Below are positions 45,464 through 56,603 of a stretch of DNA of 64,000 nt, piece by piece. Origin of the DNA: Alkalihalobacillus sp. CinArs1 (GTDB lineage: Bacteria; Bacillota; Bacilli; Bacillales; Guptibacillaceae); assembly GCF_947387515.1 (NCBI RefSeq), contig NZ_CANDOB010000002.1, positions 1,178,001 through 1,242,000 of the forward strand, in the 5' to 3' direction. The translations under genes were made by a program, and so were the position numbers. Each line of letters starts with the position of its first letter. Position 1 is the first letter of the stretch. Below the pieces are notes generated by a model. It was not told the origin of the DNA, ran no database searches, and saw only the letters and a program-made list of their open reading frames with translations.

Positions 45464-47083
45464 ATGAAACAATCGAGTTATTTTAATCCTACCCTCAGAG
45501 ACAACCCAGCTGATGCCGAGATAAAAAGTCATCAGCTGCTTGTCCGAGCGGGTTTTATACGACAGAACGCAGCAGGCATTTATTCTTACCTTCCTTTAGG
45601 TAAGAAAGTATTAATGAAGATTGAAGAAGTCGTTCGAGAAGAATTGAACGAGGCTGGTGCACAGGAGCTTCTTATGCCTGCTATTCAACCAGCTGAACTA
45701 TGGCAAGAAACAGGTCGATGGGATGTTTATGGACCAGAGCTTATGAGGCTTAAAGATCGTCATGACAGACCTTTCGCTCTAGGTGCAACGCATGAAGAAT
45801 TGATTACGAGCCTTGTCAGAGATGAGCTTAGCTCTTATAAGCAAATGCCGGTTATTCTTTATCAAGTTCAGACGAAGTACCGAGATGAGCGTCGTCCTCG
45901 CTTTGGCCTTTTAAGAGGTAGAGAGTTCATCATGAAAGATGCTTATTCTTTCCATTCATCTGAAGAGCAATTAGATGAAGCATATGATCTTATGCACAAA
46001 ACCTATAGCAAAATCTTTACTAGACTCGGACTTAATTTCCGTCCTGTAGTGGCAGATTCAGGCGCCATGGGTGGAAAAGATACAGAGGAATTTATGGCTC
46101 TCTCAAGCGTTGGAGAAGACACGATCGCGTATAGCGATGAATCCGATTATGCAGCGAACATCGAGATGGCAGAAGTGAAAGTCGAATACGTTAAGCCTAG
46201 TGAAGCGGAAGAGGCTTTAGCTAAAGGTGAAAAAGAAACATCTCCTGATCGTGAACTGAAAGCAACACTTCTGAATGTAAACGATGAAGAGCTGCTCGTT
46301 CTTGTAAGAGGCGACCATGACCTCAATGAAATTAAAGTGAAGAACTTATTCGGTACAGACCTTGTAGAAAAAGTAAATAAAGAGATCGATGTAAGAGAAT
46401 TCGAAGGCACGGTCATTGCTGACAATGCGGTCAAATCGATCGTTAACGGAAGCGTTAATGGTAGTAACCCTTATCATAATGTGAACCCTGAACGTGACCT
46501 TAACATCGAACGCTATGAAGATTTAAGATTTATCCAAGAAGGCGACCCTTCTCCAGACGGAAAAGGCAGAGTCGTCTTTGCTGAAGGAATCGAAATTGGA
46601 CAAGTCTTTAAATTAGGTACAAAATATAGCGAAGCGATGGGAGCGAATTATCTTAACGAGGGCGGAAAAGCTGAGCCAATCATCATGGGTTGCTATGGAA
46701 TCGGGATCTCTCGTACGTTAGCAGCGATCGCAGAGCAAAGTGCAGACGAAAACGGACTCAACTGGCCGATGGGTGTCACTCCGTTCCATGTTCATCTTAT
46801 TGCAGTCAATGTAAAAAATGATGATCAAAAGGAATTGTCGGACAGACTTTATGAATCGCTGCGTAATGAGCGCTACGATGTTCTTTACGACGACCGTAAA
46901 GAGCGAGCAGGAGTGAAGTTCAAGGATGCCGATTTAATCGGAGTACCGCTTCGCGTTGTTGTTGGTAAAAAGGCAGCAGACGGCATCGTTGAAGTAAAAC
47001 GCAGAGATACAGGTGAATCATTCGAAGTGGCTGTAGATGAATTGAATTCAGAACTACAAAAGCTCTTTGAACAATTGGGTTAA
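45464..47083 (+). CDS. proS: Prolyl-tRNA synthetase with reduced editing domain
   Basis: ProRS charges tRNA-Pro. The 539-residue class II synthetase has the bacterial architecture: [17 protein letters not shown] near 30, GATHEE near 108, the motif 2 [25 protein letters not shown] near 140, the insertion (INS) domain between about 235 and 360, and the anticodon-binding domain with [22 protein letters not shown] 45464 follows GAGGTG. The INS domain is shorter than usual: the HTP-type helix before the editing Lys and the G-x-x-G-P loop after VRGDH are missing, giving a total about 25 residues short of B. subtilis ProS. Aminoacylation motifs are intact. Confidence 0.95.
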   Translation: MKQSSYFNPTLRDNPADAEIKSHQLLVRAGFIRQNAAGIYSYLPLGKKVLMKIEEVVREELNEAGAQELLMPAIQPAELWQETGRWDVYGPELMRLKDRHDRPFALGATHEELITSLVRDELSSYKQMPVILYQVQTKYRDERRPRFGLLRGREFIMKDAYSFHSSEEQLDEAYDLMHKTYSKIFTRLGLNFRPVVADSGAMGGKDTEEFMALSSVGEDTIAYSDESDYAANIEMAEVKVEYVKPSEAEEALAKGEKETSPDRELKATLLNVNDEELLVLVRGDHDLNEIKVKNLFGTDLVEKVNKEIDVREFEGTVIADNAVKSIVNGSVNGSNPYHNVNPERDLNIERYEDLRFIQEGDPSPDGKGRVVFAEGIEIGQVFKLGTKYSEAMGANYLNEGGKAEPIIMGCYGIGISRTLAAIAEQSADENGLNWPMGVTPFHVHLIAVNVKNDDQKELSDRLYESLRNERYDVLYDDRKERAGVKFKDADLIGVPLRVVVGKKAADGIVEVKRRDTGESFEVAVDELNSELQKLFEQLG

Positions 47084-47085
47084 AT

Positions 47086-47128
47086 AGTGGACAGGTGCCC
47101 TTTATTGGGTCCTGCCACCTTTTTTTTT
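47086..47128 (+). terminator. Terminator between proS and polC
   Basis: TGG-CAGG-CCC pairs with GGG-CCTG-CCA with small bulges around TTTATT, followed by nine T residues. Confidence 0.78.
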
Positions 47129-47165
47129 CGTTTACCCAAAGGATGTCAATAAAGGGGGTTTTGAC

Positions 47166-50100
47166 ATGGATCAGGAGTTAACGGTAAGGAAGGAACGACT
47201 TCAGCTACTCCTTCAGCAAATATCGTTTCCGGATAAGTTTGAAGAATTCTTTAAAGAAGGATATATCTCGAAACTAACAGTATACAAGGAAACGAGGAAG
47301 TGGCATTTCCACTTTCATTTACCTACAATCCTACCATTTCATATATATGAACTATTTCGAAGTCGATTGGTCGATGGGTTAAAGCATATCGCTACAGTTG
47401 ACTTTTCGATTACGACAGATGGTGAAGCAACTGAAGAACTAGCTTCTAGCTACTGGGAAAATGTAGTGGAACTCATGCAGGACCACTCTGCTTCCTTAAC
47501 GGCACTATTGAAGAGTCAAACACCGAGAATCAATGGAAACAAGCTGCTCGTTCACGTTCGAAACGAGACGGAAGCAGCCATCGCAAAGAAGAAGCTAACA
47601 GGCCCATTAGCAGAGTGCTATGAAGCAGCTGGCTTTCCTAAATACATGCTAGAAATCGAAGTAAAAGAATCAAAGCAAGATTACGATAAGTTTATGGAGC
47701 AGAAGCAGCAAGAAGACCACTCCAAGATGATGGAAGCATTGATCGAAAAGCAAAAAGCTGATACAGCTGAAAGCAAAGGTCAGACGCCTGATACGCTCGT
47801 TATCGGCTATAAGATCAAGGAAGATCCTGTGCCGATCGAAACCATTCAAGATGAAGAGCGGAGAATCGCTGTTCAAGGTTATGTGTTCGATGCAGAAACG
47901 AAGGAGCTTCGAAGTGGTCGTACGCTCTTAACATTCAAAATTACAGATTACACGGATTCGATCTTAGTGAAGATGTTCTCTCGCGACAAAGAAGATGTGC
48001 CGATTCTTGAAGCGGTTCGAAAAGGAATTTGGGTAAAAGTTAGAGGCGGTATTCAAAACGATACGTTCGTTCGAGATCTCGTCATGATTGGAAACGACCT
48101 CACTCAAGTGACGCCGGAGCTTCGTAAAGATGAAGCACCTGAAGATGAGAAGCGTGTAGAACTGCATGCACATACACAGATGAGTCAAATGGATGCTGTG
48201 AGTTCTGTTGGTGATCTGATCAGTCAGGCTGCTAACTGGGGTCACCCGGCTATTGCGATTACGGATCATAACAACGTACAGTCGTTTCCTGATGCATACG
48301 CAGCGGGGAAGAAAAATGGCATCAAAATCCTTTACGGATTAGAAGCTGATCTTGTTGATGACGGTGTTCCTATCGCATATAACGAAGCAGATCGAGATCT
48401 TGAGTCAAGTACGTATATCGTATTTGACGTCGAGACGACAGGGTTATCTGCAGTTTATAATAAGATTATCGAGCTTGCAGCCGTTAAAGTGAAGGACGGA
48501 GAGATCGTCGATAAGTTTGAGCGATTCGCAAATCCTCATCATCCGCTATCGTCGACTACGATCGAACTTACTGGCATAACAGATGACATGGTGGAGAATG
48601 CACCTGAAATAGAGGACGTTTTAAAAGATTTTCATGAGTTTATCGGCGACGATATCCTCGTAGCCCATAACGCTAGTTTCGATATGGGATTCCTGAACGT
48701 TGGGTTTCGTAACATCGGATTAGGTGAAGCGAAAAATCCAGTTATCGATACACTAGAGCTTGCGCGATTCCTGTTTCCAGAAATGAGAAACCACCGACTC
48801 AATACGCTTTGTAAGAAGTTTGATATCAACCTTACGCAGCACCATAGGGCGATCTATGACGCGGAAGCGACAGGCTATCTGATGTGGAAACTTTTAAAAG
48901 ATGCGCTGGAAAGAGAAATTACAAACCATAATCAGCTTAATGAGAATATGGGACAGACAGGATTCCAGCGAACAAGACCATCTCACACGATCATTCTAGC
49001 TAAAAACGATGTAGGACTAAAAAATCTTTTCAAACTTGTATCGCTTTCCCATCTCGACTACTTTTATCGGACAGCACGTATTCCAAGGTCAAAGCTTGAG
49101 AAGTATCGAGAAGGTCTATTGATCGGATCAGGGTGCGATAAAGGTGAAGTATTTGAAGGCATGATGCAAAAATCTCCTGAAGAGGTTGAGGAGATTGCAA
49201 AATTTTACGACTATCTAGAAGTTCAGCCGCCTCAGAACTACATGCATCTTATTGAAAAAGAGCTTGTACAGGATGAAATGGCACTAAGAGACATTATCGG
49301 AAATATCGTAAAGCTAGGAGAGAAATTAGATAAGCCTGTCGTTGCGACAGGGAATGTGCATTATCTAGACCCTCAAGATCACATCTATCGTAAAGTTCTG
49401 ATCAAAGCACAAGCTGGTAATCCATTGAACAGACAGACGTTGCCTCAAGTTCATTTTAGAACGACGAACGAAATGCTCGACTGCTTCCATTTCCTTGGTT
49501 CAGAGAAAGCAAAAGAAATCGTGGTTGAAAAACCGCAGCATGTCGCGAGTCTTATCGATGACATCAAGCCGATCAAGGATGATCTTTTCACGCCTAAGAT
49601 CGAAGGTGCCGATGAAGAGATGAGAAAGATGAGCTATGATCGGGCTAGGAGTATTTATGGTGATGAACTACCGACGATCGTTGAGGAAAGACTAGAAAAA
49701 GAGCTGAAAAGTATTATAGGTCACGGATTTGCGGTAATCTATTTGATCTCTCAAAAGCTAGTTAAAAAATCATTGGATGACGGATATCTCGTAGGCTCAC
49801 GTGGGTCAGTCGGGTCATCATTCGTAGCAACGATGACGGAAATTACAGAAGTTAACCCATTGCCGCCTCATTACGTATGTCCGACGTGTAAAGAGTCCAA
49901 ATTCTTCGATGACGGTTCCGTAGGCTCAGGGTTTGACCTTCCTGATAAAGAGTGTGATACGTGCGGCGTTCCGCTCATTAAGGATGGTCATGATATTCCG
50001 TTTGAAACGTTCCTAGGATTTAAAGGGGATAAAGTACCCGATATCGATTTGAACTTCTCAGGTGAATATCAGCCGAGAGCACACAATTATACGAAAGAAC

Positions 50101-51458
50101 TCTTCGGGGAAGACAACGTCTATCGTGCGGGAACCATCGGCACTGTCGCAGAAAAAACGGCATATGGATATGTGAAAGGGTACATGGGTGATAACGACCT
50201 CCATTTCAGAGGTGCTGAAATCGACCGACTCGTAGCAGGCTGTACAGGCGTCAAACGTACATCAGGTCAGCACCCTGGAGGAATCATCGTAGTACCAGAT
50301 TACATGGACATCTACGACTTTTCACCGATACAATTTCCAGCTGACGATAAAACTTCCGCTTGGAAAACAACTCATTTTGACTTCCACTCGATCCACGACA
50401 ATCTCTTGAAGCTCGATATTCTAGGACATGATGATCCTACCGTGATCAGAATGCTTCAAGATTTAAGTGGAATCGACCCGAAGACGATTCCGACCGATGA
50501 CGCTGAAGTGATGAAGCTATTCAGTGGCACAGAATCGCTCGGTGTTACGCAAGATCAAATCATGTGTAAAACTGGAACGTACGGCATTCCTGAATTCGGT
50601 ACGCGCTTCGTTCGACAGATGCTTGAAGACACGAAACCTAGTACGTTCTCAGAACTCGTACAGATCTCTGGTCTATCACACGGCACGGATGTATGGCTTG
50701 GGAATGCACAGGAGCTCATTCAGGCCGGTACATGTTCACTTAGTGAAGTGATCGGGTGTCGTGACGATATCATGGTGTACTTGATCTATAAAGGGCTCGA
50801 ACCATCCCTTGCATTTAAGATCATGGAGTTCGTTCGTAAAGGGAAAGGTCTTCAAGAGGAATGGGTCAACGAAATGAAGAAGCACGATGTGCCTGATTGG
50901 TATATTGATTCTTGCTTGAAGATCAAATACATGTTCCCAAAAGCCCATGCGGCAGCATATGTCCTTATGGCGGTGAGGATCGCTTACTTCAAAGTGCATC
51001 ATCCTATTCTTTTCTATGCTGCTTACTTCACAGTAAGAGCAGATGACTTTGATATCGATACGATGGTAAAAGGATCGAACGCAATCCGAGCGAGAATTGA
51101 AGAGATCAACGAAAAGGGTCTCGATGCTTCTCCGAAAGAGAAGAACCTACTCACTGTCCTTGAGATCGCGCTTGAAATGTCAGAGAGAGGTCTTCGTATG
51201 CAGAAAGTTGATCTCTACAGATCGAAGGCAACAGAGTTTATCGTAGATGGCGATTCTCTTATTCCTCCGTTCAACTCACTACCTGGAGTGGGAACAAACG
51301 CTGCATTGAATATCGAAGCTTCAAAAGAGGATGGAGAATTCCTCTCGAAAGAAGATCTTCAACAGCGAAGTAAGATTTCAAAAACGGTCCTTGAGTATCT
51401 AGATGACCATGGCTGTCTAGAAGGGCTGCCAGATGCTAATCAGCTCAGTCTTTTCTAA
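47166..51458 (+). CDS. polC: DNA polymerase III alpha subunit, PolC-type
   Basis: PolC is the replicative polymerase of low-GC Gram-positives. The 1430-residue protein has an N-terminal domain (1-200), an OB fold (about 215-320), a PHP domain starting [14 protein letters not shown] near 331, a DnaQ-type 3'-5' exonuclease inserted in it (FDVETTGLS near 418, HNASFDMGF near 500, [10 protein letters not shown] near 560), a zinc module with CPTC and CDTCG near 905-940, and the palm with [16 protein letters not shown] near 955. AAGGGGG precedes the ATG. Length and motifs match the B. subtilis enzyme. Confidence 0.98.
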   Translation: MDQELTVRKERLQLLLQQISFPDKFEEFFKEGYISKLTVYKETRKWHFHFHLPTILPFHIYELFRSRLVDGLKHIATVDFSITTDGEATEELASSYWENVVELMQDHSASLTALLKSQTPRINGNKLLVHVRNETEAAIAKKKLTGPLAECYEAAGFPKYMLEIEVKESKQDYDKFMEQKQQEDHSKMMEALIEKQKADTAESKGQTPDTLVIGYKIKEDPVPIETIQDEERRIAVQGYVFDAETKELRSGRTLLTFKITDYTDSILVKMFSRDKEDVPILEAVRKGIWVKVRGGIQNDTFVRDLVMIGNDLTQVTPELRKDEAPEDEKRVELHAHTQMSQMDAVSSVGDLISQAANWGHPAIAITDHNNVQSFPDAYAAGKKNGIKILYGLEADLVDDGVPIAYNEADRDLESSTYIVFDVETTGLSAVYNKIIELAAVKVKDGEIVDKFERFANPHHPLSSTTIELTGITDDMVENAPEIEDVLKDFHEFIGDDILVAHNASFDMGFLNVGFRNIGLGEAKNPVIDTLELARFLFPEMRNHRLNTLCKKFDINLTQHHRAIYDAEATGYLMWKLLKDALEREITNHNQLNENMGQTGFQRTRPSHTIILAKNDVGLKNLFKLVSLSHLDYFYRTARIPRSKLEKYREGLLIGSGCDKGEVFEGMMQKSPEEVEEIAKFYDYLEVQPPQNYMHLIEKELVQDEMALRDIIGNIVKLGEKLDKPVVATGNVHYLDPQDHIYRKVLIKAQAGNPLNRQTLPQVHFRTTNEMLDCFHFLGSEKAKEIVVEKPQHVASLIDDIKPIKDDLFTPKIEGADEEMRKMSYDRARSIYGDELPTIVEERLEKELKSIIGHGFAVIYLISQKLVKKSLDDGYLVGSRGSVGSSFVATMTEITEVNPLPPHYVCPTCKESKFFDDGSVGSGFDLPDKECDTCGVPLIKDGHDIPFETFLGFKGDKVPDIDLNFSGEYQPRAHNYTKELFGEDNVYRAGTIGTVAEKTAYGYVKGYMGDNDLHFRGAEIDRLVAGCTGVKRTSGQHPGGIIVVPDYMDIYDFSPIQFPADDKTSAWKTTHFDFHSIHDNLLKLDILGHDDPTVIRMLQDLSGIDPKTIPTDDAEVMKLFSGTESLGVTQDQIMCKTGTYGIPEFGTRFVRQMLEDTKPSTFSELVQISGLSHGTDVWLGNAQELIQAGTCSLSEVIGCRDDIMVYLIYKGLEPSLAFKIMEFVRKGKGLQEEWVNEMKKHDVPDWYIDSCLKIKYMFPKAHAAAYVLMAVRIAYFKVHHPILFYAAYFTVRADDFDIDTMVKGSNAIRARIEEINEKGLDASPKEKNLLTVLEIALEMSERGLRMQKVDLYRSKATEFIVDGDSLIPPFNSLPGVGTNAALNIEASKEDGEFLSKEDLQQRSKISKTVLEYLDDHGCLEGLPDANQLSLF

Positions 51459-51481
51459 AGGAAGCCGCGTTCTCTTCTTTG

Positions 51482-51510
51482 TTGAATTGGCTAAATGAGT
51501 ATGGTATAGT
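51482..51510 (+). promoter_or_regulatory. SigA promoter for the rimP-nusA-infB operon
   Basis: TTGAAT (51482-51487), a 17-base spacer and TATAGT (51505-51510) with a TG extension. Start predicted near 51517. Confidence 0.7.
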
Positions 51511-51542
51511 AATTGTGGAAATACTAGTGAATACACACGCAG

Positions 51543-51575
51543 CGAAAGAGTGGGGCTAACCCACTCTTTCGTTTT
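51543..51575 (+). terminator. Attenuator-like hairpin in the rimP-nusA leader
   Basis: CGAAAGAGTGGG pairs perfectly with CCCACTCTTTCG around GCTAA and is followed by TTTTCGATT. It lies between the operon promoter and rimP, so it would terminate or regulate the nusA operon rather than polC. A smaller hairpin (CCTG-CTTGA-CAGG, 51585-51598) precedes the rimP ribosome-binding site. Confidence 0.65.
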
Positions 51576-51618
51576 CGATTGGGACCCTGCTTGACAGGAT
51601 CAGAAAGGAGGACAACCA

Positions 51619-52089
51619 ATGACTGAACATGTGATCACGGTTACAGAAGAACTAGTAAAACCAATAGCAGATGAAATGAACCTGGAACTTGTAGATGTAG
51701 AATTCACACAGGAGGGAAAGAACTGGTTTCTCCGTGTCTATATCGATTCTCCGCGGGGCGTTGATATCGAGGAATGCGGTGTTGTGAGCGAGAAATTAAG
51801 TGAGCAACTTGATAAGCAAGATCCGATCGAGCAACCATACTTCCTAGAAGTATCTTCGCCAGGTGCCGAGCGTCCACTTAAGAAACCATCCGATTTCGAG
51901 AAAGTGGTAGGTAAGCAAGTATACATTACAACCTATGAACCCATCGACGGCGAAAAGAGCTTTGAAGGTAAGCTTGTAAACTTTGATGGTGAGACGGTTG
52001 TCGTCGAGCAGAAGGTTAAAACAAGAACAATAACGGTAGAAGTACCTTATGACAAAGTGGCAAGCGCTAGGCTTGCAGTTGTTTTTTAA
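51619..52089 (+). CDS. rimP: Ribosome maturation factor RimP
   Basis: RimP assists early 30S assembly. The 156-residue protein has the N-terminal alpha/beta domain with [21 protein letters not shown], the [20 protein letters not shown] motif near 75-95 and a C-terminal Sm-like fold. AAAGGAGG precedes the ATG. It opens the operon that continues through nusA, rnpM, ylxQ and infB. Confidence 0.96.
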   Translation: MTEHVITVTEELVKPIADEMNLELVDVEFTQEGKNWFLRVYIDSPRGVDIEECGVVSEKLSEQLDKQDPIEQPYFLEVSSPGAERPLKKPSDFEKVVGKQVYITTYEPIDGEKSFEGKLVNFDGETVVVEQKVKTRTITVEVPYDKVASARLAVVF

Positions 52090-52107
52090 TTAAAGGGGAG
52101 AATGAAA

Positions 52108-53214
52108 ATGAATAGTAGTGATCTATTGGATGCACTGACCGTTCTTGAAAAGGAGAAGGGCATCAGTAAGGATATTATCGTGGAGGCAATCGAAGCAGCG
52201 TTGATCTCCGCTTATAAGCGTAATTTCCACCAGGCGCAAAATGTTAGAGTAGACTTCAATCAAGATACAGGGTCGATTCGTGTATTCGCACGTAAAGATG
52301 TTGTGGAAGAAGTTGAAGACTCCCGCTTAGAGATCTCTCTTGCAGATGCGAAGGATATGGATCCACAGTATGAAGTTGAAGATGTTGTTGAGATTGAAGT
52401 AACGCCTCGTAACTTCGGTAGAATTGCCGCTCAGACAGCGAAGCAGGTTGTCACTCAGCGAGTTCGTGAAGCTGAACGCGGCATTATTTTTAGTGAGTTT
52501 ATCGAGCGTGAAGACGATATCATGACAGGTATCGTACAGCGTCAAGATCACCGCTTCATCTATGTTGACCTCGGTAGGATCGAAGCCCTTCTTCCAACTG
52601 GCGAACAGATGCCGAACGAAACATACAAATCGCATGATAGAATAAAAGTGTATGTTACAAAAGTTGAAAAAACGACAAAAGGACCACAGGTGATGGTTTC
52701 ACGTACACACCCTGGTCTTTTGAAGCGTCTCTTCGAGCTTGAAGTACCAGAAATCTACGATGGTACTGTAGAAGTGAAGTCGATCTCCCGCGAAGCAGGC
52801 GATCGTTCAAAGATCTCTGTTCATGCAGAAGATCCTGAAATCGATCCGGTTGGCTCTTGTGTAGGCCAGCGTGGACAGCGAGTACAGGCGATCGTGAACG
52901 AATTGAAAGGCGAGAAAATCGATATCGTCCGCTGGTCAGAAGATATCGTTGAATACGTAGCAAACGCTCTAAGTCCTTCAAAAGTACTTAAAGTGAATGT
53001 TGATGAAGAGAATAAGATGACTCAGGTGATCGTACCTGATTATCAACTATCTCTAGCGATTGGAAAACGTGGTCAGAATGCACGTCTTGCTGCGAAACTA
53101 ACAGGCTGGAAAATTGATATTAAGAGTCAGTCAGAAGCGGAAGAAGAAGGCATTTATACTGAAGATGACACTCCGCTCTTCGAAGAGGAAGAAACTGACT
53201 ACGATAACGAATAG
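52108..53214 (+). CDS. nusA: Transcription termination/antitermination factor NusA
   Basis: NusA modulates pausing, intrinsic termination and rRNA antitermination. The 368-residue protein has an N-terminal RNA polymerase-binding domain (1-125), an S1 domain (about 135-200), and two KH domains (about 205-345) with DPVGSCVGQRGQRVQAIVNELKGEKID and SLAIGKRGQNARLAAKLTGWKID. The C-terminus is acidic; no E. coli-type acidic repeats. ATG 52108 is chosen since AAAGGGGAG (52092-52100) is too close to the in-frame ATG at 52102. Confidence 0.97.
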   Translation: MNSSDLLDALTVLEKEKGISKDIIVEAIEAALISAYKRNFHQAQNVRVDFNQDTGSIRVFARKDVVEEVEDSRLEISLADAKDMDPQYEVEDVVEIEVTPRNFGRIAAQTAKQVVTQRVREAERGIIFSEFIEREDDIMTGIVQRQDHRFIYVDLGRIEALLPTGEQMPNETYKSHDRIKVYVTKVEKTTKGPQVMVSRTHPGLLKRLFELEVPEIYDGTVEVKSISREAGDRSKISVHAEDPEIDPVGSCVGQRGQRVQAIVNELKGEKIDIVRWSEDIVEYVANALSPSKVLKVNVDEENKMTQVIVPDYQLSLAIGKRGQNARLAAKLTGWKIDIKSQSEAEEEGIYTEDDTPLFEEEETDYDNE

Positions 53215-53237
53215 TAGGATCAGGAGAGGTGTCCATC

Positions 53238-53498
53238 GTGAAAAACCGTAAGATTCCGATGCGTAAGTGTGTAGCCTGTCAGGAAATGAAGCCAAAGAAA
53301 GAACTAGTACGCGTTGTCAGGTCTAAAGAAGGAGAAATAGCGATTGACCCGACTGGAAAGATGAACGGCCGTGGGGCATACCTCTGCAATAGTGAAGAGT
53401 GTTTTAAACTAGCTAGAAAAAAGAACGCACTCTCTGCACATCTTAAAGCAGAAGTTACAGATGACGTTTATCTCCATCTTGAAGAGTTACGTTCATGA
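53238..53498 (+). CDS. rnpM: RNase P modulator RnpM (YlxR)
   Basis: YlxR-family proteins bind RNA; in B. subtilis the protein was shown to bind RNase P RNA and modulate it. The 86-residue basic protein has the family signature IPMRKCVACQEMKPKKELVRVV and GRGAYLCNSEECFKLA. GTG 53238 is chosen because AGGAGAGG (53222-53229) is then well spaced; an in-frame GTG at 53229 overlaps it. It overlaps ylxQ by four bases (ATGA). Confidence 0.93.
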   Translation: MKNRKIPMRKCVACQEMKPKKELVRVVRSKEGEIAIDPTGKMNGRGAYLCNSEECFKLARKKNALSAHLKAEVTDDVYLHLEELRS

Positions 53499-53797
53499 GA
53501 GGAAATTGGGAATCACTTCTGGGACTTGCTCAACGTGCAGGCAAACTCGTATCGGGTGAAGAATTAGTAGTTAAGGAAATCCGACGAAAACATGCGAGAC
53601 TCGTACTGTTAGCGGATGACGCATCCGACAATACAAAGAAGAAAATTACAGATAAAGCAACTACTTATGGAATCCCAGTATGTATTGTAGCAGGACGCTA
53701 TGAACTCGGGCATGCGATCGGTAAAGCACAGCGAGTGACGATAGCCGTCACTGATGAAGGATTTGCAAAGAAACTTTTTGCTATTCTTGATCAATAA
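53495..53797 (+). CDS. ylxQ: L7Ae/L30e-family RNA-binding protein YlxQ
   Basis: The 100-residue protein is an L7Ae-like kink-turn RNA-binding protein, with GLAQRAGKLVSGEELVVKEIRRKHARLVLLADDAS and GRYELGHAIGKAQRVTIAVTD. B. subtilis YlxQ associates with RNase P RNA or ribosomes by report; its role is not settled. The start overlaps the rnpM stop and GAGG within rnpM is the likely site. It lies 15 bases before infB. Confidence 0.9.
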   Translation: MRGNWESLLGLAQRAGKLVSGEELVVKEIRRKHARLVLLADDASDNTKKKITDKATTYGIPVCIVAGRYELGHAIGKAQRVTIAVTDEGFAKKLFAILDQ

Positions 53798-53812
53798 CTC
53801 GGGGGTGAACGT

Positions 53813-55900
53813 ATGAGTAAGATGCGAATTTATGAATATGCAAAGGAACACAATACAACAAGTAAGGATGTTATCGAAAAGTTAAAAAGCATGAATATAA
53901 AAGTCACGAATCACATGTCTGTGATCGACGATTCAACAGTGGAGAAGCTTAATAGCAATTCGAAACAATCCAAAAAGGGAAGCGACAAAAACAGTATGGA
54001 AAATAAAAACAACAGAAATAACCCAAAAGCAAACTCAAACCAAAAGAGCAACACAAATAAACCAAACAATGCACGTCGTGGTGGCAGACGCCCAAATCGT
54101 CGTGGCAAAGGACAACCACCTAAGAACACTGCAGCTCCAAGAAGATTGCCTGAAAAGGTAACGTTCATCGGTTCATTGACGGTTGGACAGCTTGCAGAGA
54201 AGCTTGGTAAAGATGCTTCTGAGATCATCAAGAAGCTTATGGGTCTTGGTGTAATGGCAACGATCAACCAGGAGCTCGATAAAGATACAATGGAACTTAT
54301 TTGTGACGATTACGGCGTAAAAGTAGAAGAAGAAGAAATCTTTGAAATTACAGACCTTGATAATTATACAAAAGAAGATGATAGCGAGAAGCTTGTAGAG
54401 CGTCCTGCTGTCGTAACAATCATGGGTCACGTTGACCACGGTAAAACAACTCTACTAGATAGCATCCGTAACACGAAGGTAACGCAAGGTGAAGCTGGCG
54501 GAATCACACAGCACATCGGTGCTTACCAAATCGATAACAAAGACAAAAAGATCACTTTTTTAGATACACCTGGTCACGCAGCATTTACAACAATGCGTGC
54601 ACGTGGTGCGAAAGTTACAGATATCGCAATCATCGTAGTAGCGGCAGATGACGGTATTATGCCTCAGACTGTCGAAGCGATTAACCATGCGAAAGCTGCA
54701 GAGGTGCCAATTATCGTTGCAGTTAATAAGATGGATAAAGAAGGTGCAAATCCTGACCGTGTCCTTCAGGAACTTACTGAGTATGAGCTAGTTCCAGAAG
54801 CATGGGGTGGTGACACGATCACTGTTAATCTTTCTGCGATCAAAGGGGAAGGAATCGATGAGCTCCTTGAAATGATCGTTCTAGTTTCTGAAGTAGAAGA
54901 ATTCAAAGCGAACCCTGATAAGTTAGCTTCTGGATCTGTTATTGAAGCTCAGCTAGACAAAGGTCGTGGTGCAGTTGCAACACTTCTCGTACAAGAAGGT
55001 ACGTTAAAAGTTGGAGATCCTGTCGTTGTCGGTAATACGTTCGGACGTGTGCGTGCAATGGTCAACGACCTTGGTAAGCGCGTGAAAACAGCTGAACCAT
55101 CTACACCGGTTGAAATAACTGGACTTAGTGATGTTCCTCAAGCTGGAGACCGCTTCGTGGCATTTGAAGATGAAAAGCAGGCTCGCCAAGTAGGTGAAGC
55201 GCGTGCTCAGCAACAAATTGAAGCACAGCGTAAAGAGTCTTCTAAGATGAATCTTGACGATCTATTTGAGAAGATCCAACAAGGTGATGTGAAAGACATC
55301 AACATCATCATCAAAGCAGATGTGCAAGGTTCCGTTGAAGCACTTGCAGGTTCTCTCAAGAAGATCGAAGTTGAAGGTGTTAAGATCAACATCATTCATA
55401 CAGGCGTAGGTGCGATCACTGAATCTGACATCATCCTTGCTTCTGCTTCGAATGCGATCATTATCGGCTTCAGTGTACGTCCTGATAACAATGCGAAGAA
55501 AGTTGCAGATGCAGAGCAAGTTGATATTCGTCTTCACCGCGTAATTTATACAGCGATCGAAGAAATTGAATCAGCGATGAAAGGGATGCTTGATCCTGTT
55601 TATGAAGAAAAGGTCATCGGTCAAGCTGAAGTTCGTGAAACGTTCAAAGTTTCTAAAGTTGGTACGATCGCAGGTTCTTACGTGATCGAAGGTAAGATCA
55701 CTAGAAACTCTGGCGTACGAGTAATCCGTGACGGCATCGTCGTTTTCGAAGGTGAAGTCGATACCTTGAAGCGTTTCAAAGATGATGCAAAAGAAGTTGC
55801 GAAAGGCTATGAGTGTGGTATTACACTTGCGAAGTTCAACGATGTTAAGGAAGGCGACATCATTGAAGCATTCGTAATGGAGGAAGTAAAACCTAAGTGA
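53813..55900 (+). CDS. infB: Translation initiation factor IF-2
   Basis: IF-2 is the GTPase that brings fMet-tRNA to the 30S subunit. The 695-residue protein has an N-terminal IF2_N module ([21 protein letters not shown]), an Asn/Lys/Arg-rich linker (about 45-105), a second IF2_N near 115-165, the G domain with GHVDHGKTT near 204-212, DTPGH near 250 and NKMD near 305, and the C-terminal domains binding fMet-tRNA. CGGGGGTG precedes the ATG. The linker is low-complexity as in relatives. Confidence 0.97.
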   Translation: MSKMRIYEYAKEHNTTSKDVIEKLKSMNIKVTNHMSVIDDSTVEKLNSNSKQSKKGSDKNSMENKNNRNNPKANSNQKSNTNKPNNARRGGRRPNRRGKGQPPKNTAAPRRLPEKVTFIGSLTVGQLAEKLGKDASEIIKKLMGLGVMATINQELDKDTMELICDDYGVKVEEEEIFEITDLDNYTKEDDSEKLVERPAVVTIMGHVDHGKTTLLDSIRNTKVTQGEAGGITQHIGAYQIDNKDKKITFLDTPGHAAFTTMRARGAKVTDIAIIVVAADDGIMPQTVEAINHAKAAEVPIIVAVNKMDKEGANPDRVLQELTEYELVPEAWGGDTITVNLSAIKGEGIDELLEMIVLVSEVEEFKANPDKLASGSVIEAQLDKGRGAVATLLVQEGTLKVGDPVVVGNTFGRVRAMVNDLGKRVKTAEPSTPVEITGLSDVPQAGDRFVAFEDEKQARQVGEARAQQQIEAQRKESSKMNLDDLFEKIQQGDVKDINIIIKADVQGSVEALAGSLKKIEVEGVKINIIHTGVGAITESDIILASASNAIIIGFSVRPDNNAKKVADAEQVDIRLHRVIYTAIEEIESAMKGMLDPVYEEKVIGQAEVRETFKVSKVGTIAGSYVIEGKITRNSGVRVIRDGIVVFEGEVDTLKRFKDDAKEVAKGYECGITLAKFNDVKEGDIIEAFVMEEVKPK

Positions 55901-56172
55901 TCGGCTACATTGAGTGCGAATGCATAATCTATGATGCGCAGTCACTTAAACAGAAAAGATCAGTGCTGCAGTCGGTGATAAGCCGGCTGAAGCACTATAA
56001 TTTAGCAGTTTCTGAGCTTGATAATCAGGATTTGTGGCAACGAACTGTGATAGGAATCGTAACGACTGCTTCTAGCAAGACAGCCTGTGAGCGGGAATTA
56101 CAGAGAGCTATCGCATTGATCGATTCAAATCCTGACATTGAGCTTACCCGAACAACTTATGAATGGCTTTAG
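55897..56172 (+). CDS. ylxP: DUF503 family protein YlxP
   Basis: The 91-residue protein belongs to the DUF503 family: [42 protein letters not shown] and a ferredoxin-like beta-alpha-beta pattern. Start GTG 55897 overlaps the infB stop by four bases. It always lies between infB and rbfA in Bacilli, which hints at ribosome function; no activity is established. Confidence 0.9.
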   Translation: MIGYIECECIIYDAQSLKQKRSVLQSVISRLKHYNLAVSELDNQDLWQRTVIGIVTTASSKTACERELQRAIALIDSNPDIELTRTTYEWL

Positions 56173-56191
56173 GAAGAAATGAGGTGTAACG

Positions 56192-56542
56192 ATGAGCAAT
56201 GTTCGCGCGCACCGCGTAGGTGAACAGATGAAGAAAGAACTTGGGGATATCATCAGCAGAAAGATAAAAGATCCTCGTGTAGGTTTCGTTACAGTAACAG
56301 CTGTTGAGGTTACAAACGACCTTCAACAAGCAACAGTATTCATTACTGTTTTAGGTGATGAAGAGAAGAAAGATGCTACTCTTAACGGTCTTGCAAAAGC
56401 GACAGGTTTTATTCGCTCAGAAATCGGAAAGAGAATTCGTCTTCGCAAAACACCTGAAATTTATTTCGAATTCGATGAATCCATCGATTACGGTAATAAA
56501 ATAGAGAGACTTCTTGCGGATTTAAATCAATCTGATGAATAG
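56192..56542 (+). CDS. rbfA: Ribosome-binding factor A
   Basis: RbfA is a cold-shock 30S maturation factor acting on 16S rRNA 5' end. The 116-residue KH-like protein has [33 protein letters not shown] and the C-terminal [38 protein letters not shown] precedes the ATG. Complete and typical. Confidence 0.96.
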   Translation: MSNVRAHRVGEQMKKELGDIISRKIKDPRVGFVTVTAVEVTNDLQQATVFITVLGDEEKKDATLNGLAKATGFIRSEIGKRIRLRKTPEIYFEFDESIDYGNKIERLLADLNQSDE

Positions 56543-56582
56543 AGAACGTTAGGATAGGCAGGAATGTCTATCCTTTCTCTAT
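56541..56582 (+). terminator. Hairpin between rbfA and truB
   Basis: AGGATAG pairs with CTATCCT and an outer AGAGAA pairs with TTCTCT; only a weak T content follows. Possibly a processing or partial termination site within the operon. Confidence 0.5.
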
Positions 56583-56603
56583 GTTTAGAAAGGAGGAAAA
56601 GTG

